A DNA stretch of 9,091 bases from Bacteroidales bacterium (GTDB lineage: Bacteria; Bacteroidota; Bacteroidia; Bacteroidales; WCHB1-69). Under the pieces are notes generated by a model that worked only from the letters and a program-made list of their open reading frames with translations, ran no database searches and was not told the origin of the DNA. Positions 1 to 5,444 of this stretch are shown here, in pieces. The stretch is from NCBI GenBank assembly GCA_016290715.1, contig JAEEUY010000142.1, positions 1 to 9,091 of the forward strand, given 5' to 3'. Positions within the stretch are counted from its first letter, which is position 1; each line of letters begins with the position of its first letter. The position numbers were made by a program, and so were the translations under genes.

Positions 1-306
1 GAAATAGCGGAACATATAGGCGAAGTCGCCGTTCACATACTGGCAGATGGAGATGGTACGTTGCTGGCCGTCGATAATTTCGTAAGTGCCGTCGTCGCGT
101 ACGGCCCAGTACATCACATTCAAGGGAAATCCCTGCGTAAGGGTGTCGATGACGGCGTCGCGCTGTTTCTCCTTATAGACAAATTCGCGCTGGTAGGGCG
201 GGCGCACGTCGAGGCGGCCGCCGTAGGCGCGCACGCCGTTCTCGTTGTTGTCTTGGTAGCCCGCGGTCAGTTCGCGGACGGTAATTTTGTGTAATTCGAT
301 TTGCAT
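1..306 (-). CDS. DUF262 domain protein, N-terminal 102 residues (cut by window edge)
   Basis: The frame is open from an ATG at 304-306 to the left edge, so the C-terminal part is missing. It carries the DUF262 (ParB/Srx-like nuclease fold) hallmarks: a PPYQREFVY segment at about residues 36-44, where the family's conserved YQR-type motif lies, and IDGQQR at about 78-83. DUF262 is the N-terminal half of GmrSD-type modification-dependent restriction enzymes and of several phage-defence proteins, but it also occurs alone, and the missing C-terminus decides which. The gene is visibly GC-rich (many GCG, CGC and GGC codons) compared with the AT-rich genes to its right, which suggests a different origin. 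No Shine-Dalgarno is seen; the leader is an A/C-rich run of AACC units. A defence role is inference from the family and from the neighbouring methyltransferase and nuclease. Confidence 0.8.
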   Translation of the reverse strand, partial: MQIELHKITVRELTAGYQDNNENGVRAYGGRLDVRPPYQREFVYKEKQRDAVIDTLTQGFPLNVMYWAVRDDGTYEIIDGQQRTISICQYVNGDFAYMFRYF

Positions 307-357
307 AATATGGTTGGTTTGTTGGTTATTAATTGATATATTTGTATCTATTAAACT
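307..357. other. AT-rich spacer between DUF262 gene and REP copy
   Basis: Short AT-rich spacer between the DUF262 start codon and the first REP palindrome. I see no -7 element on the minus strand to drive the DUF262 gene. TATATTTG at 337-344 matches TAnnTTTG on the plus strand but leads into no plus-strand gene. Confidence 0.4.
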
Positions 358-385
358 GTAGAGACGGTGCATGCACCGTCTCTAC
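358..385. repeat. REP-like 28-bp perfect palindrome, copy 1
   Basis: GTAGAGACGGTGCA is followed directly by its exact reverse complement, giving a 28-bp perfect palindrome (30 bp here counting flanking T357/A386). The same 28 bases recur at 666-693 and 1238-1265. Its place just downstream of a RAYT gene marks it as that transposase's REP element. It could form a DNA cruciform or an RNA hairpin. Confidence 0.9.
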
Positions 386-395
386 AATTCCCAAA

Positions 396-409
396 TGCAC
401 CGTCTCTAC
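396..409. repeat. Half REP copy overlapping RAYT stop codon
   Basis: TGCACCGTCTCTAC is exactly one arm of the 28-bp REP. It starts 24 nt after the same arm of copy 1 (CCGTCTCTAC at 376 and at 400), the same period seen at 1256-1313. The RAYT stop codon (TAG on the minus strand, 406-408) lies inside it. Confidence 0.8.
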
Positions 410-1023
410 AACGATTCACCATAAAATTCATCATAATGCCATTTCGCCACATTTTCTTCAATATATTTTGCAATTCTATTCATTTCTTCTGTATTGCGTA
501 TAATTCTATCGTGGAATCGGGATTGCCATTCGAAGGGAATACCATTTTCATTGGCAAATTTTGTTACGGCTGATTTTATACCACCAATCACCACGGACAA
601 TTTGTTTTTCCGATGTGATACCATTTGCATTTTATCATCCACAATATCGCCTTTCCACCGTTGTTGTAGAGACGGTGCATGCACCGTCTCTACCGTATGG
701 GCAATCGTATCGCCATCAATTACAACAATCAGATGAATATGATTGGGCATTATCACATATAATGGGATTTCCGCATAATGATTGTGTGTTGATATTTTTT
801 GAATGGTTGAATCCGTAAATTTCCCAATTTCCGTTAAATACATTTTGGGTTCTATTTTCGCATCATTCGCGCCATCCAGCGTTTTACCATCATAGATTTC
901 CCCGAAATAATGAACCCTGTCTTTTGTGCAAATGGTTACAAAATATTTACCGCCATTGTATTCGTGCCATTGGGCTCTAGAAGAGGGTATGCGATATTTG
1001 TTCATAAATTTCTCATCAGACAT
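406..1023 (-). CDS. REP-associated tyrosine transposase (RAYT, Y1/HUH family)
   Basis: A 205-residue single-domain Y1 transposase of the TnpA-REP type, a single-strand DNA endonuclease thought to recognise and spread REP palindromes. Visible motifs are YFVTICTKDR near residues 27-36, the HUH metal-binding motif MPNHIHLIV (H95, H97), and the C-terminal RFHDRIIRN plus IAKYIEENVAKW block (169-195), where Y187 is the likely nucleophile. Residues 111-119 (VETVHAPSL) are the translation of a REP copy lying in the linker after the HUH strand. The stop codon falls in a half REP. The ATG at 1023 is used; a second ATG at residue 7 is also possible, since RAYTs often begin near the YRIPS segment. A TACCTTTG -7 element sits about 27 nt upstream. 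With all motifs intact the protein could be active; that is inference. Confidence 0.92.
   Translation of the reverse strand: MSDEKFMNKYRIPSSRAQWHEYNGGKYFVTICTKDRVHYFGEIYDGKTLDGANDAKIEPKMYLTEIGKFTDSTIQKISTHNHYAEIPLYVIMPNHIHLIVVIDGDTIAHTVETVHAPSLQQRWKGDIVDDKMQMVSHRKNKLSVVIGGIKSAVTKFANENGIPFEWQSRFHDRIIRNTEEMNRIAKYIEENVAKWHYDEFYGESL
666..693. repeat. REP-like 28-bp palindrome, copy 2, in frame inside the RAYT gene
   Basis: Identical over all 28 bases to copies 1 and 3. It lies within the RAYT reading frame and encodes VETVHAPSL plus flanking bases without breaking it, in the variable linker between the HUH motif and the next conserved helix. Confidence 0.92.
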
Positions 1024-1049
1024 AGTGCAATAGATTTTGGAGTAGGCGA

Positions 1050-1057
1050 CAAAGGTA
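1050..1057 (-). promoter_or_regulatory. -7 element of the RAYT promoter
   Basis: On the minus strand this reads TACCTTTG, a match to the Bacteroidota -7 consensus TAnnTTTG, and would start transcription about 20 nt before the RAYT ATG. No TTTG (-33) is seen at the usual distance. Confidence 0.5.
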
Positions 1058-1136
1058 TTATTATTTTGTTAATTTTATAATTATTTTTAATTATTTTTAT
1101 TCCTAAATGTGTGGGTGATTATTCCCGTTCTGTAGA
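1058..1136. other. AT-rich intergenic stretch
   Basis: Very AT-rich sequence with runs of TTATTTTTAATTA type. I see no gene here. It leads from the RAYT promoter to the upstream REP cluster. Confidence 0.5.
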
Positions 1137-1164
1137 GTAGAGACGCGCGATGGCACGTCTCTAC
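1137..1164. repeat. Variant REP copy with altered centre
   Basis: The outer 9-bp arms GTAGAGACG and CGTCTCTAC match the REP exactly, but the ten central bases (CGCGATGGCA) differ and are only partly self-complementary. Total length is still 28 bp. A partial GTAGA precedes it directly, as if two left ends had been joined. Confidence 0.75.
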
Positions 1165-1197
1165 ATTTTTGATTTTACCCTGTATTCCGCATCTGGT

Positions 1198-1220
1198 TCC
1201 GCCGCCATCGGCAGGGCGGA
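1198..1220. repeat. GC-rich imperfect inverted repeat, unrelated to the REP
   Basis: TCCGCC (1198-1203) pairs with GGCGGA (1215-1220), and an inner GCC/GGC pair encloses ATC. It is a GC-rich island in an AT-rich spacer between two REP copies and may be a fragment of another dispersed repeat. Confidence 0.45.
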
Positions 1221-1237
1221 GGCAGGTTGGGGATATA

Positions 1238-1265
1238 GTAGAGACGGTGCATGCACCGTCTCTAC
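1238..1265. repeat. REP-like 28-bp perfect palindrome, copy 3
   Basis: Identical to copies 1 and 2. It lies upstream of the RAYT gene in the spacer after the methyltransferase, so perfect REPs stand on both sides of the transposase gene. Confidence 0.9.
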
Positions 1266-1325
1266 AATTTCCGTATTTCCCGTCTCTACATTTCCTGTAT
1301 TTAACGTATCTACAATTCTATACCG
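1256..1325. repeat. Degenerate 24-bp tandem repeat seeded by a REP arm
   Basis: About three units at a 24-bp period start at 1256, 1280 and 1304. Units 1 and 2 begin CCGTCTCTAC and share the following AT-rich CCTGTATTT-like part. Unit 3 begins ACGTATCTAC. The first unit is the right arm of REP copy 3. The same 24-nt spacing links copy 1 to its half copy at 376-409. Confidence 0.7.
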
Positions 1326-1363
1326 ACGACGAATCAAAATGCGGGAATAGACCCGTTTGTTAT

Positions 1364-2332
1364 TCAAAATAGCACAACCACCCTATCCTCAACATGCGGA
1401 GTGTATGGAACAATCCCATAAAATTGGTTGAGTCGGCTATTTCCTGCACAAATGCCTAATATTTCGAATTGTTCAGGATTGTATTTATCCATAAACGTAA
1501 TAGGCACCCCCATAAAACCATCATAATCCATCGGAATTTCAGAGGTTTTGTCCACATTGATGGCATCGTAGTTGTCATATTTTGGATATTCATCGGGATT
1601 GTACGCCTTGTATAGAATTAAATCTTCGTGACGCTTTTCATAATCCAGGTTTGTGAACCAGCGAACTCCTTTTACTCGTATGAATTTATTCCCCTTTTCG
1701 TCTTGTCGATATCCAGCGGCATTGAGCGGATAGTCATTCGGAACGCCAAATTCTCGATCACCGCTGTGAATACTTGCTCCAAACCACACTTTATTATTCT
1801 TTATCAAGGGAAAAAAATCCTTATTAGTGATAGCGTTTTGATTTCCAATAATCAAAAATTTCTTCTCATTTTCAATAAGTTGCGCCACATAGTCACGGAA
1901 GAGGGAAAACGGAGGATTGGTCACGACAATGTCGGCCTCTTTTAGCAATTCGATACACTCCTGTGAACGAAAATCGCCGTCGCCATTTAGATAGTGGATA
2001 CCAATCTCTTCGGGATCGGGAACGCGGTTGTTGTTCTTATCGCCGAAATATTCTAACCAAATCGCCCGTTCACTGTCGTTCTGCGAAAAGAGGTCGCGGT
2101 TCTGGTTCTTGTAGCAGGTGGTGATGAGCTTTTTCAGCCCCAATTGTTCAAAATTGTAGCTGAAATAGTGGAAGAAGTTTGATATGCGCGGGTCATCGCA
2201 GTTGCAAAGCACGGTTTTACCCTTGAAATGGGCTTTGTAATGCTTTAATTCATTCTCAATATCAACAAGTTGTGTGTAGAACTCGTCTTTTTTTGCTTTA
2301 TTTGCCGCATGAAGATTAATATTTCCTGCCAT
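1364..2332 (-). CDS. EcoRI-family adenine-specific DNA methyltransferase
   Basis: A 322-residue protein (M.EcoRI is about 326) that tracks the M.EcoRI sequence closely as I remember it. Shared blocks are DEFYTQ (16-21), VLCNCDDPR near 41-49, NGDGDFRS near 116-123, the catalytic TNPPFSLFRDY (138-148), and PKYDNYDAINV and MGVPITF in the C-terminal half. It should transfer methyl from S-adenosylmethionine to adenine-N6; GAATTC specificity is inference from the family. I chose the ATG at 2330-2332 because alignment to M.EcoRI begins at that methionine. An in-frame start ten codons earlier would lie across an inverted repeat. No EcoRI-like endonuclease gene is adjacent, so it may be an orphan (epigenetic or anti-restriction) methylase, or may protect against the PDDEXK protein encoded upstream. 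The extreme C-terminus differs from M.EcoRI. Confidence 0.93.
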   Translation of the reverse strand: MAGNINLHAANKAKKDEFYTQLVDIENELKHYKAHFKGKTVLCNCDDPRISNFFHYFSYNFEQLGLKKLITTCYKNQNRDLFSQNDSERAIWLEYFGDKNNNRVPDPEEIGIHYLNGDGDFRSQECIELLKEADIVVTNPPFSLFRDYVAQLIENEKKFLIIGNQNAITNKDFFPLIKNNKVWFGASIHSGDREFGVPNDYPLNAAGYRQDEKGNKFIRVKGVRWFTNLDYEKRHEDLILYKAYNPDEYPKYDNYDAINVDKTSEIPMDYDGFMGVPITFMDKYNPEQFEILGICAGNSRLNQFYGIVPYTPHVEDRVVVLF

Positions 2333-2335
2333 TAT

Positions 2336-2364
2336 GATTGATAGTTTTTGCAATGCTATCAATC
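2336..2364. promoter_or_regulatory. 9-bp inverted repeat at the methyltransferase start
   Basis: GATTGATAG (2336-2344) and CTATCAATC (2356-2364) are perfect reverse complements separated by 11 nt, ending four bases upstream of the methyltransferase ATG. It could be an operator for a repressor or an mRNA hairpin limiting ribosome access. Start-proximal control is common in restriction-modification loci, but no C-protein gene is visible. Confidence 0.5.
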
Positions 2365-2366
2365 AC

Positions 2367-2568
2367 TTATCGGCAAAAAGAAAGGTGCAGGCCTTTCTAT
2401 CGCATTCACGAGGAGCGTCGGTGAACCCCGTACCATCTTTAGTCCAGCCCACACCTAATCGGTGCGAACATCAACTTTTATAAGATGGTAATGGAGCGTT
2501 ACGCTTCCGTGAATGGCTTATCCGATAATTCTAAATCATCAGTTTCCGACGCTTTTGATTTGAATGCG
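2367..2568 (-). ncRNA. Highly structured intergenic leader or small-RNA candidate
   Basis: This gene-free stretch is filled with complementary segments: TTATCGG 2367-2373 with CCGATAA 2522-2528; CATTCACG 2403-2410 with CGTGAATG 2508-2515, continued by GGAGCGT 2412-2418 with ACGCTTC 2501-2507; and TACCATCTT 2431-2439 with AAGATGGTA 2482-2490. A competing fold pairs CGCATTCA 2401-2408 with TGAATGCG 2561-2568 and AGCGTCG 2414-2420 with CGACGCT 2547-2553, using the same 2401-2420 strand. Read on the minus strand it lies between yhcG and the methyltransferase and ends in a terminator-like hairpin. Mutually exclusive stems before a terminator suggest an attenuator or riboswitch-like leader; a stand-alone small RNA or a mobile-element remnant are alternatives. 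I match it to no known family. Confidence 0.5.
2375..2398 (-). terminator. Terminator-like hairpin before the methyltransferase
   Basis: On the minus strand AGAAAGG, a 6-nt loop and CCTTTCT form a 7-bp stem running into a T tract. It ends about 43 nt before the methyltransferase ATG. The stem is short and only moderately GC-rich, so termination may be partial. It would fit either the end of the yhcG or small-RNA transcript, or an attenuator. Confidence 0.4.
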
Positions 2569-2603
2569 AATAATAGCTAATGCTTTGTTTTACAATATGT
2601 TAT

Positions 2604-3674
2604 TTATAATTTTTCTTTTATAATATTGTTTTGGTTTTTAATTTCGTTTCTAATCAATTCCTTTATTTTTTGTTCGGGGAAATTAAGCTGATACTCTGCC
2701 ACGCCAATGGGCGCATTGGCAGTTTGCAACGCAATTTCCACTTCATCATTATCCTTATCAGCGCACAAAATAATCCCGATGGAAGGATTTTCACCTTCCA
2801 AACGCACATTTTTGTCCAGCAACGAAAGATAAAATCCCATCTTGCTTACATATTCAGGCTTAAAATCTCCAATTTTCAATTCAATCGCTACGAGCGATTT
2901 AGTGCATCGGTTGAAAAACAACATATCCACAAAATATTCTTTCCCATTGAGTTCCAACCGATACTGGTTGCCGATAAATGAATAGCCCTTTCCCAATTCA
3001 AGAATGAGAAATCGGATTTTTTCAACCAGCATCTTCTCTATTTCCAGTTCTTTCAAGGGCTGTTCCACTCCAAGAAAAGCAAGATTATAACGGCTTTTTA
3101 GGATTTCGTCAGCTTGCTCCTGCAGATCATCTGGTAAAACTGTTGCAAAATTATGCTGTTTCAACAACTTGCTTTGTCCGTATGTGTCAGCCTTGATATA
3201 GTTCAGCAGGACGTTACGAGTCCAACCCTGTTTTACAGCTTCATTAGCATAGTATGAAATCTCCTCGTAAGAGGATAACCGATTCATTAATAATATATTA
3301 TGTCCCCATGGTAAAACTGCAACAAGTTGTTGCAGTTTTTGATCAGCTGCAGAAAATGTATCATAAAACTGCTTCATGTTCCAGAGGTTGCGGGGTGAAA
3401 AACCCATATTGGGAAATTCTGTTTTCAAGTCAGCAGAAAGTCTCTTAATAATGGCACTACCATATCTTTCATCTACTTTTCGCTCCGAAAGTTGCTGCCC
3501 AATTTTCCAATAAAGCTGCATAACAGAGCCATTAATCCGTCTGGCGATGGAGATTCTGGTACTCTTGATGTCAGCAGCCAAGTGCTCCAGAAGCAATTTG
3601 TAGTCATCTTCGCTTAATGTGTGCACGATAGAATCGGCGGTAGTTGGTGTGAGATTAAAATTTTCTTTCATCAT
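2604..3674 (-). CDS. YhcG/DUF1016-family PDDEXK nuclease-domain protein
   Basis: A 356-residue protein of usual family length. The N-terminal DUF1016 winged-helix-like domain (about 20-170) shows LYWKIGQQLSE (54-64), RYGSAIIKRLSADL (70-83), FSPRNLWNMKQFY (92-104) and the LVAVLPWGHNILL stretch (117-129). The C-terminal PD-(D/E)XK domain (about 205-345) has FIGNQYRLEL (233-242), catalytic candidates D250, E265 and K267 (IELKIGDFKPEY), and YLSLLD near 282-287. The family is predicted to cut or process DNA or RNA and often sits beside restriction-modification genes; its true substrate is not known to me. It is upstream of the methyltransferase on the same strand with a structured 271-nt gap. Two adjacent ATG codons open the frame. 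A perfect 27-bp palindrome lies inside the coding sequence at 3313-3339. Confidence 0.93.
   Translation of the reverse strand: MMKENFNLTPTTADSIVHTLSEDDYKLLLEHLAADIKSTRISIARRINGSVMQLYWKIGQQLSERKVDERYGSAIIKRLSADLKTEFPNMGFSPRNLWNMKQFYDTFSAADQKLQQLVAVLPWGHNILLMNRLSSYEEISYYANEAVKQGWTRNVLLNYIKADTYGQSKLLKQHNFATVLPDDLQEQADEILKSRYNLAFLGVEQPLKELEIEKMLVEKIRFLILELGKGYSFIGNQYRLELNGKEYFVDMLFFNRCTKSLVAIELKIGDFKPEYVSKMGFYLSLLDKNVRLEGENPSIGIILCADKDNDEVEIALQTANAPIGVAEYQLNFPEQKIKELIRNEIKNQNNIIKEKL
3313..3339. repeat. Perfect 27-bp palindrome inside yhcG-like gene
   Basis: AAAACTGCAACAA (3313-3325), a single central G, then the exact reverse complement (3327-3339). It encodes the KLQQLVAVL part of the conserved DUF1016 core, so codon choice rather than insertion probably created it. 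Confidence 0.75.
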
Positions 3675-3766
3675 CTTGAAGTTAAATTAGTGTATAATCC
3701 TTTGTGCTACAATTAATTATCAAATATTATTTATAATATACTTTTTCACTTCATCTAATACAGCGG

Positions 3767-3774
3767 CAAAGATA
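3767..3774 (-). promoter_or_regulatory. -7 element for the yhcG-methyltransferase unit
   Basis: The minus strand reads TATCTTTG, matching TAnnTTTG, and would give a leader of roughly 90 nt before the yhcG-like ATG. The nearest good TTTG lies 25 nt upstream (3800-3803), longer than the usual spacing, so strength is uncertain. Confidence 0.45.
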
Positions 3775-3840
3775 TTCAAAAAAACAATATCATCCTATCC
3801 AAAGAAACATAAAAATAACTCCTATTAACAAATTATATTG

Positions 3841-3848
3841 TACTTTTG
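3841..3848 (+). promoter_or_regulatory. -7 element for the thioesterase-hydE unit
   Basis: TACTTTTG matches TAnnTTTG and lies 24 nt before the thioesterase ATG. I see no clear TTTG at -33. The spacer 3675-3872 otherwise holds only the opposing yhcG promoter. Confidence 0.5.
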
Positions 3849-3872
3849 CCATCTGATTAACCCTGTAACACT

Positions 3873-4274
3873 ATGCATCCTTACGAACACGTTGTAAAAT
3901 ATTATGAATGCGACAAAATGGGCATCGTTCATCATGCTAACTATGTCCGTTTTATGGAAGAAGCTCGGGTGGATTGGATGGATCAACTTGGTTATGGTTT
4001 CGACCAAATGGAGGCCGATGGTGTAGTATCTCCTGTAACCGCTATCAGTTGTAACTACAAGAGTCCCTGCACTTTCAAAGATGTAATTTCCATTGAAGTG
4101 AAAATTTCAGAAATGACTGCCCTGAAAATCAGCTTCACTTATACGATGAAAGTGAACGGGAAATTAGTCTGCCTCGCGACGAGCACTCACTGTTTTTTGG
4201 AAAACGGCCGTCCCGTGGTAATGGAGCAACGCTTTCCGGAACTATTTCAAAAAATCAAACAGTTGAGTTTTTGA
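3873..4274 (+). CDS. YbgC-type acyl-CoA thioesterase (4HBT hot-dog fold)
   Basis: A 133-residue single hot-dog domain, the normal length for YbgC/FcbC-type thioesterases, which hydrolyse acyl-CoA or acyl-ACP thioesters in the cytoplasm. The family signature is at the N-terminus: YYECDKMGIVHHANYVRF (10-27), in which D14 corresponds to the catalytic aspartate of 4-hydroxybenzoyl-CoA thioesterase, followed by the helix EEARVDWMDQLG. The motif reads ECD where DTD is more common, but the key Asp, Gly, His and Asn positions are kept. The actual substrate cannot be read from sequence. A promoter lies just upstream, and hydE follows after 47 nt on the same strand, so the two are probably co-transcribed, although no functional link is obvious. 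Confidence 0.9.
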   Translation: MHPYEHVVKYYECDKMGIVHHANYVRFMEEARVDWMDQLGYGFDQMEADGVVSPVTAISCNYKSPCTFKDVISIEVKISEMTALKISFTYTMKVNGKLVCLATSTHCFLENGRPVVMEQRFPELFQKIKQLSF

Positions 4275-4321
4275 CTCCAACATAGGCATTCCCCTTTTTA
4301 TTTAATGTTACTTCATTGATT

Positions 4322-5371
4322 ATGAATATAATAGAAAAAATTCAACAAACACAAAACATCACGCGGGAAGAATTAGAACAAATTCTGACCACCGACGATG
4401 AGGTAACTGTTGAAGCGTTACGGCAAGCAGCGCGTGGCGTAGCGAATGCAATTTATGGCAACAAAATATACATTCGTGGGCTCATTGAAATCTCAAATTA
4501 TTGCAAAAACGACTGTCTTTATTGCGGTTTGCGGCGAAGTAACCCATTCGCTGTTCGCTACCGGCTAACCGACGAACAGATTTATGCATGCTGTGAAGAG
4601 GGTTATCAGTTAGGGTTCCGTACTTTTGTAATGCAAGGTGGTGAGGATGGCTGGTTTGACGACAAGCGGATGTGCCGTATTGTGAGCACAGTGCGCAACC
4701 GTTATCCCGATTGTGCCATCACTTTGTCGTTAGGAGAACGCAGCCACGAAAGCTACCAAGCACTCTATGATGCTGGCGCCAACCGTTACTTGCTGCGCCA
4801 TGAGACAGCATCTCCCGAGCATTATGCCAAGTTGCACCCCGCTGAAATGTCATGGCAGCACCGCATGGAATGTCTCTGCGACCTAAAAAAAATCGGCTAT
4901 CAGGTAGGCTGTGGCTTTATGGTAGGCTCACCCTACCAAACCTTTGACACATTATATGCTGATTTGCAATTTATTCGCAAATTCCGTCCCCAAATGGTAG
5001 GCATCGGTCCTTTTATTTCCGCACACGACACACCCTTTGCCGGCCAACCCAATGGAAAAGTCTCCTACACTTTGCGTCTGCTTGCCATCATTCGGTTATT
5101 ACAACCTCCTGTTTTGCTGCCAGCAACCACAGCCTTGGGGACACTGCATCCGCAAGGACGGGAATTGGGAATACAATATGGGGCTAATGTATTAATGCCC
5201 AACCTCTCCCCCACCGAGCATCGTAAAGACTACGCCATCTATGATGGCAAAATCTGCACTGGCGAAGAGTCGGCCCAATGCAAAGTATGCACAGAACAAC
5301 GTATCCGAAAGATAGGCTATGAAATGGTAGTTGACCGTGGCGACTACAAAGCGGAGGAATTTAAGTGTTAA
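4322..5371 (+). CDS. hydE: [FeFe]-hydrogenase H-cluster maturase, radical SAM protein HydE
   Basis: A 349-residue radical SAM enzyme. HydE acts with HydG and HydF to build the dithiolate-bridged 2Fe subcluster of [FeFe]-hydrogenase. The radical-SAM motif is CKNDCLYC (C61, C65, C68). The GGE-type motif is in MQGGEDG (104-110), followed by LSLGER, RYLLRHET (155-162), FISAHDTPF (231-239) and LPATTALGTL (266-275), all HydE-like. The C-terminal cysteines C312, C320 and C323 fit the second, non-essential iron-sulfur site known from Thermotoga HydE, which separates it from BioB and PylB. I start at ATG 4322; a TTG two codons earlier is in frame but less likely. No hydF, hydG or hydrogenase gene is within view. 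A hairpin follows the stop. Confidence 0.93.
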   Translation: MNIIEKIQQTQNITREELEQILTTDDEVTVEALRQAARGVANAIYGNKIYIRGLIEISNYCKNDCLYCGLRRSNPFAVRYRLTDEQIYACCEEGYQLGFRTFVMQGGEDGWFDDKRMCRIVSTVRNRYPDCAITLSLGERSHESYQALYDAGANRYLLRHETASPEHYAKLHPAEMSWQHRMECLCDLKKIGYQVGCGFMVGSPYQTFDTLYADLQFIRKFRPQMVGIGPFISAHDTPFAGQPNGKVSYTLRLLAIIRLLQPPVLLPATTALGTLHPQGRELGIQYGANVLMPNLSPTEHRKDYAIYDGKICTGEESAQCKVCTEQRIRKIGYEMVVDRGDYKAEEFKC

Positions 5372-5382
5372 ATGACAAGAAG

Positions 5383-5408
5383 AACACTTTTTTCAAAGAA
5401 AAGGTGTT
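5383..5408 (+). terminator. Hairpin after hydE
   Basis: AACACTTTTT and AAAAGGTGTT pair over about ten base pairs (one G-U), 11 nt beyond the hydE stop. No long T run follows on the plus strand, so it is a weak or processing-type terminator. Confidence 0.4.
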
Positions 5409-5444
5409 ACGATTTGTGCAAGATGATAATTTGAGTTACCCCAA

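Noticed and set aside
61..294. Plus-strand open frame opposite the DUF262 gene
   Set aside because: It is a by-product of GC-rich codons. The minus-strand frame carries recognisable DUF262 motifs.
337..344. Plus-strand TATATTTG as a promoter
   Set aside because: No plus-strand gene follows, and the motif is easy to find by chance in AT-rich sequence.
358..1313. CRISPR array
   Set aside because: The repeats are palindromic, irregularly spaced and tied to a RAYT gene. There are no uniform spacers and no cas genes.
1150..1372. Short open frames on both strands across the REP cluster
   Set aside because: They owe their openness to the palindrome, which reads VETVHAPSL or DGACTVST in several frames. 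No family features are seen.
2363..2473. Minus-strand open frame of about 35 codons ending at the TGA at 2363-2365
   Set aside because: It has no ATG, GTG or TTG start in a sensible place and lies wholly inside the structured element. It may be a translated shadow of a dispersed repeat.
2367..2528. Retron-like non-coding RNA: short end repeats (TTATCGG/CCGATAA), a 7-bp stem-loop, then a long hairpin
   Set aside because: The layout is reminiscent, but no reverse transcriptase gene is in the window, and a better-supported reading is a leader on the minus strand with a terminator-like hairpin.
2528..2555. Hammerhead-ribozyme-like CTGATGA and GAAA on the minus strand
   Set aside because: The two core pieces overlap and are in the wrong order, and no flanking stems close the core.
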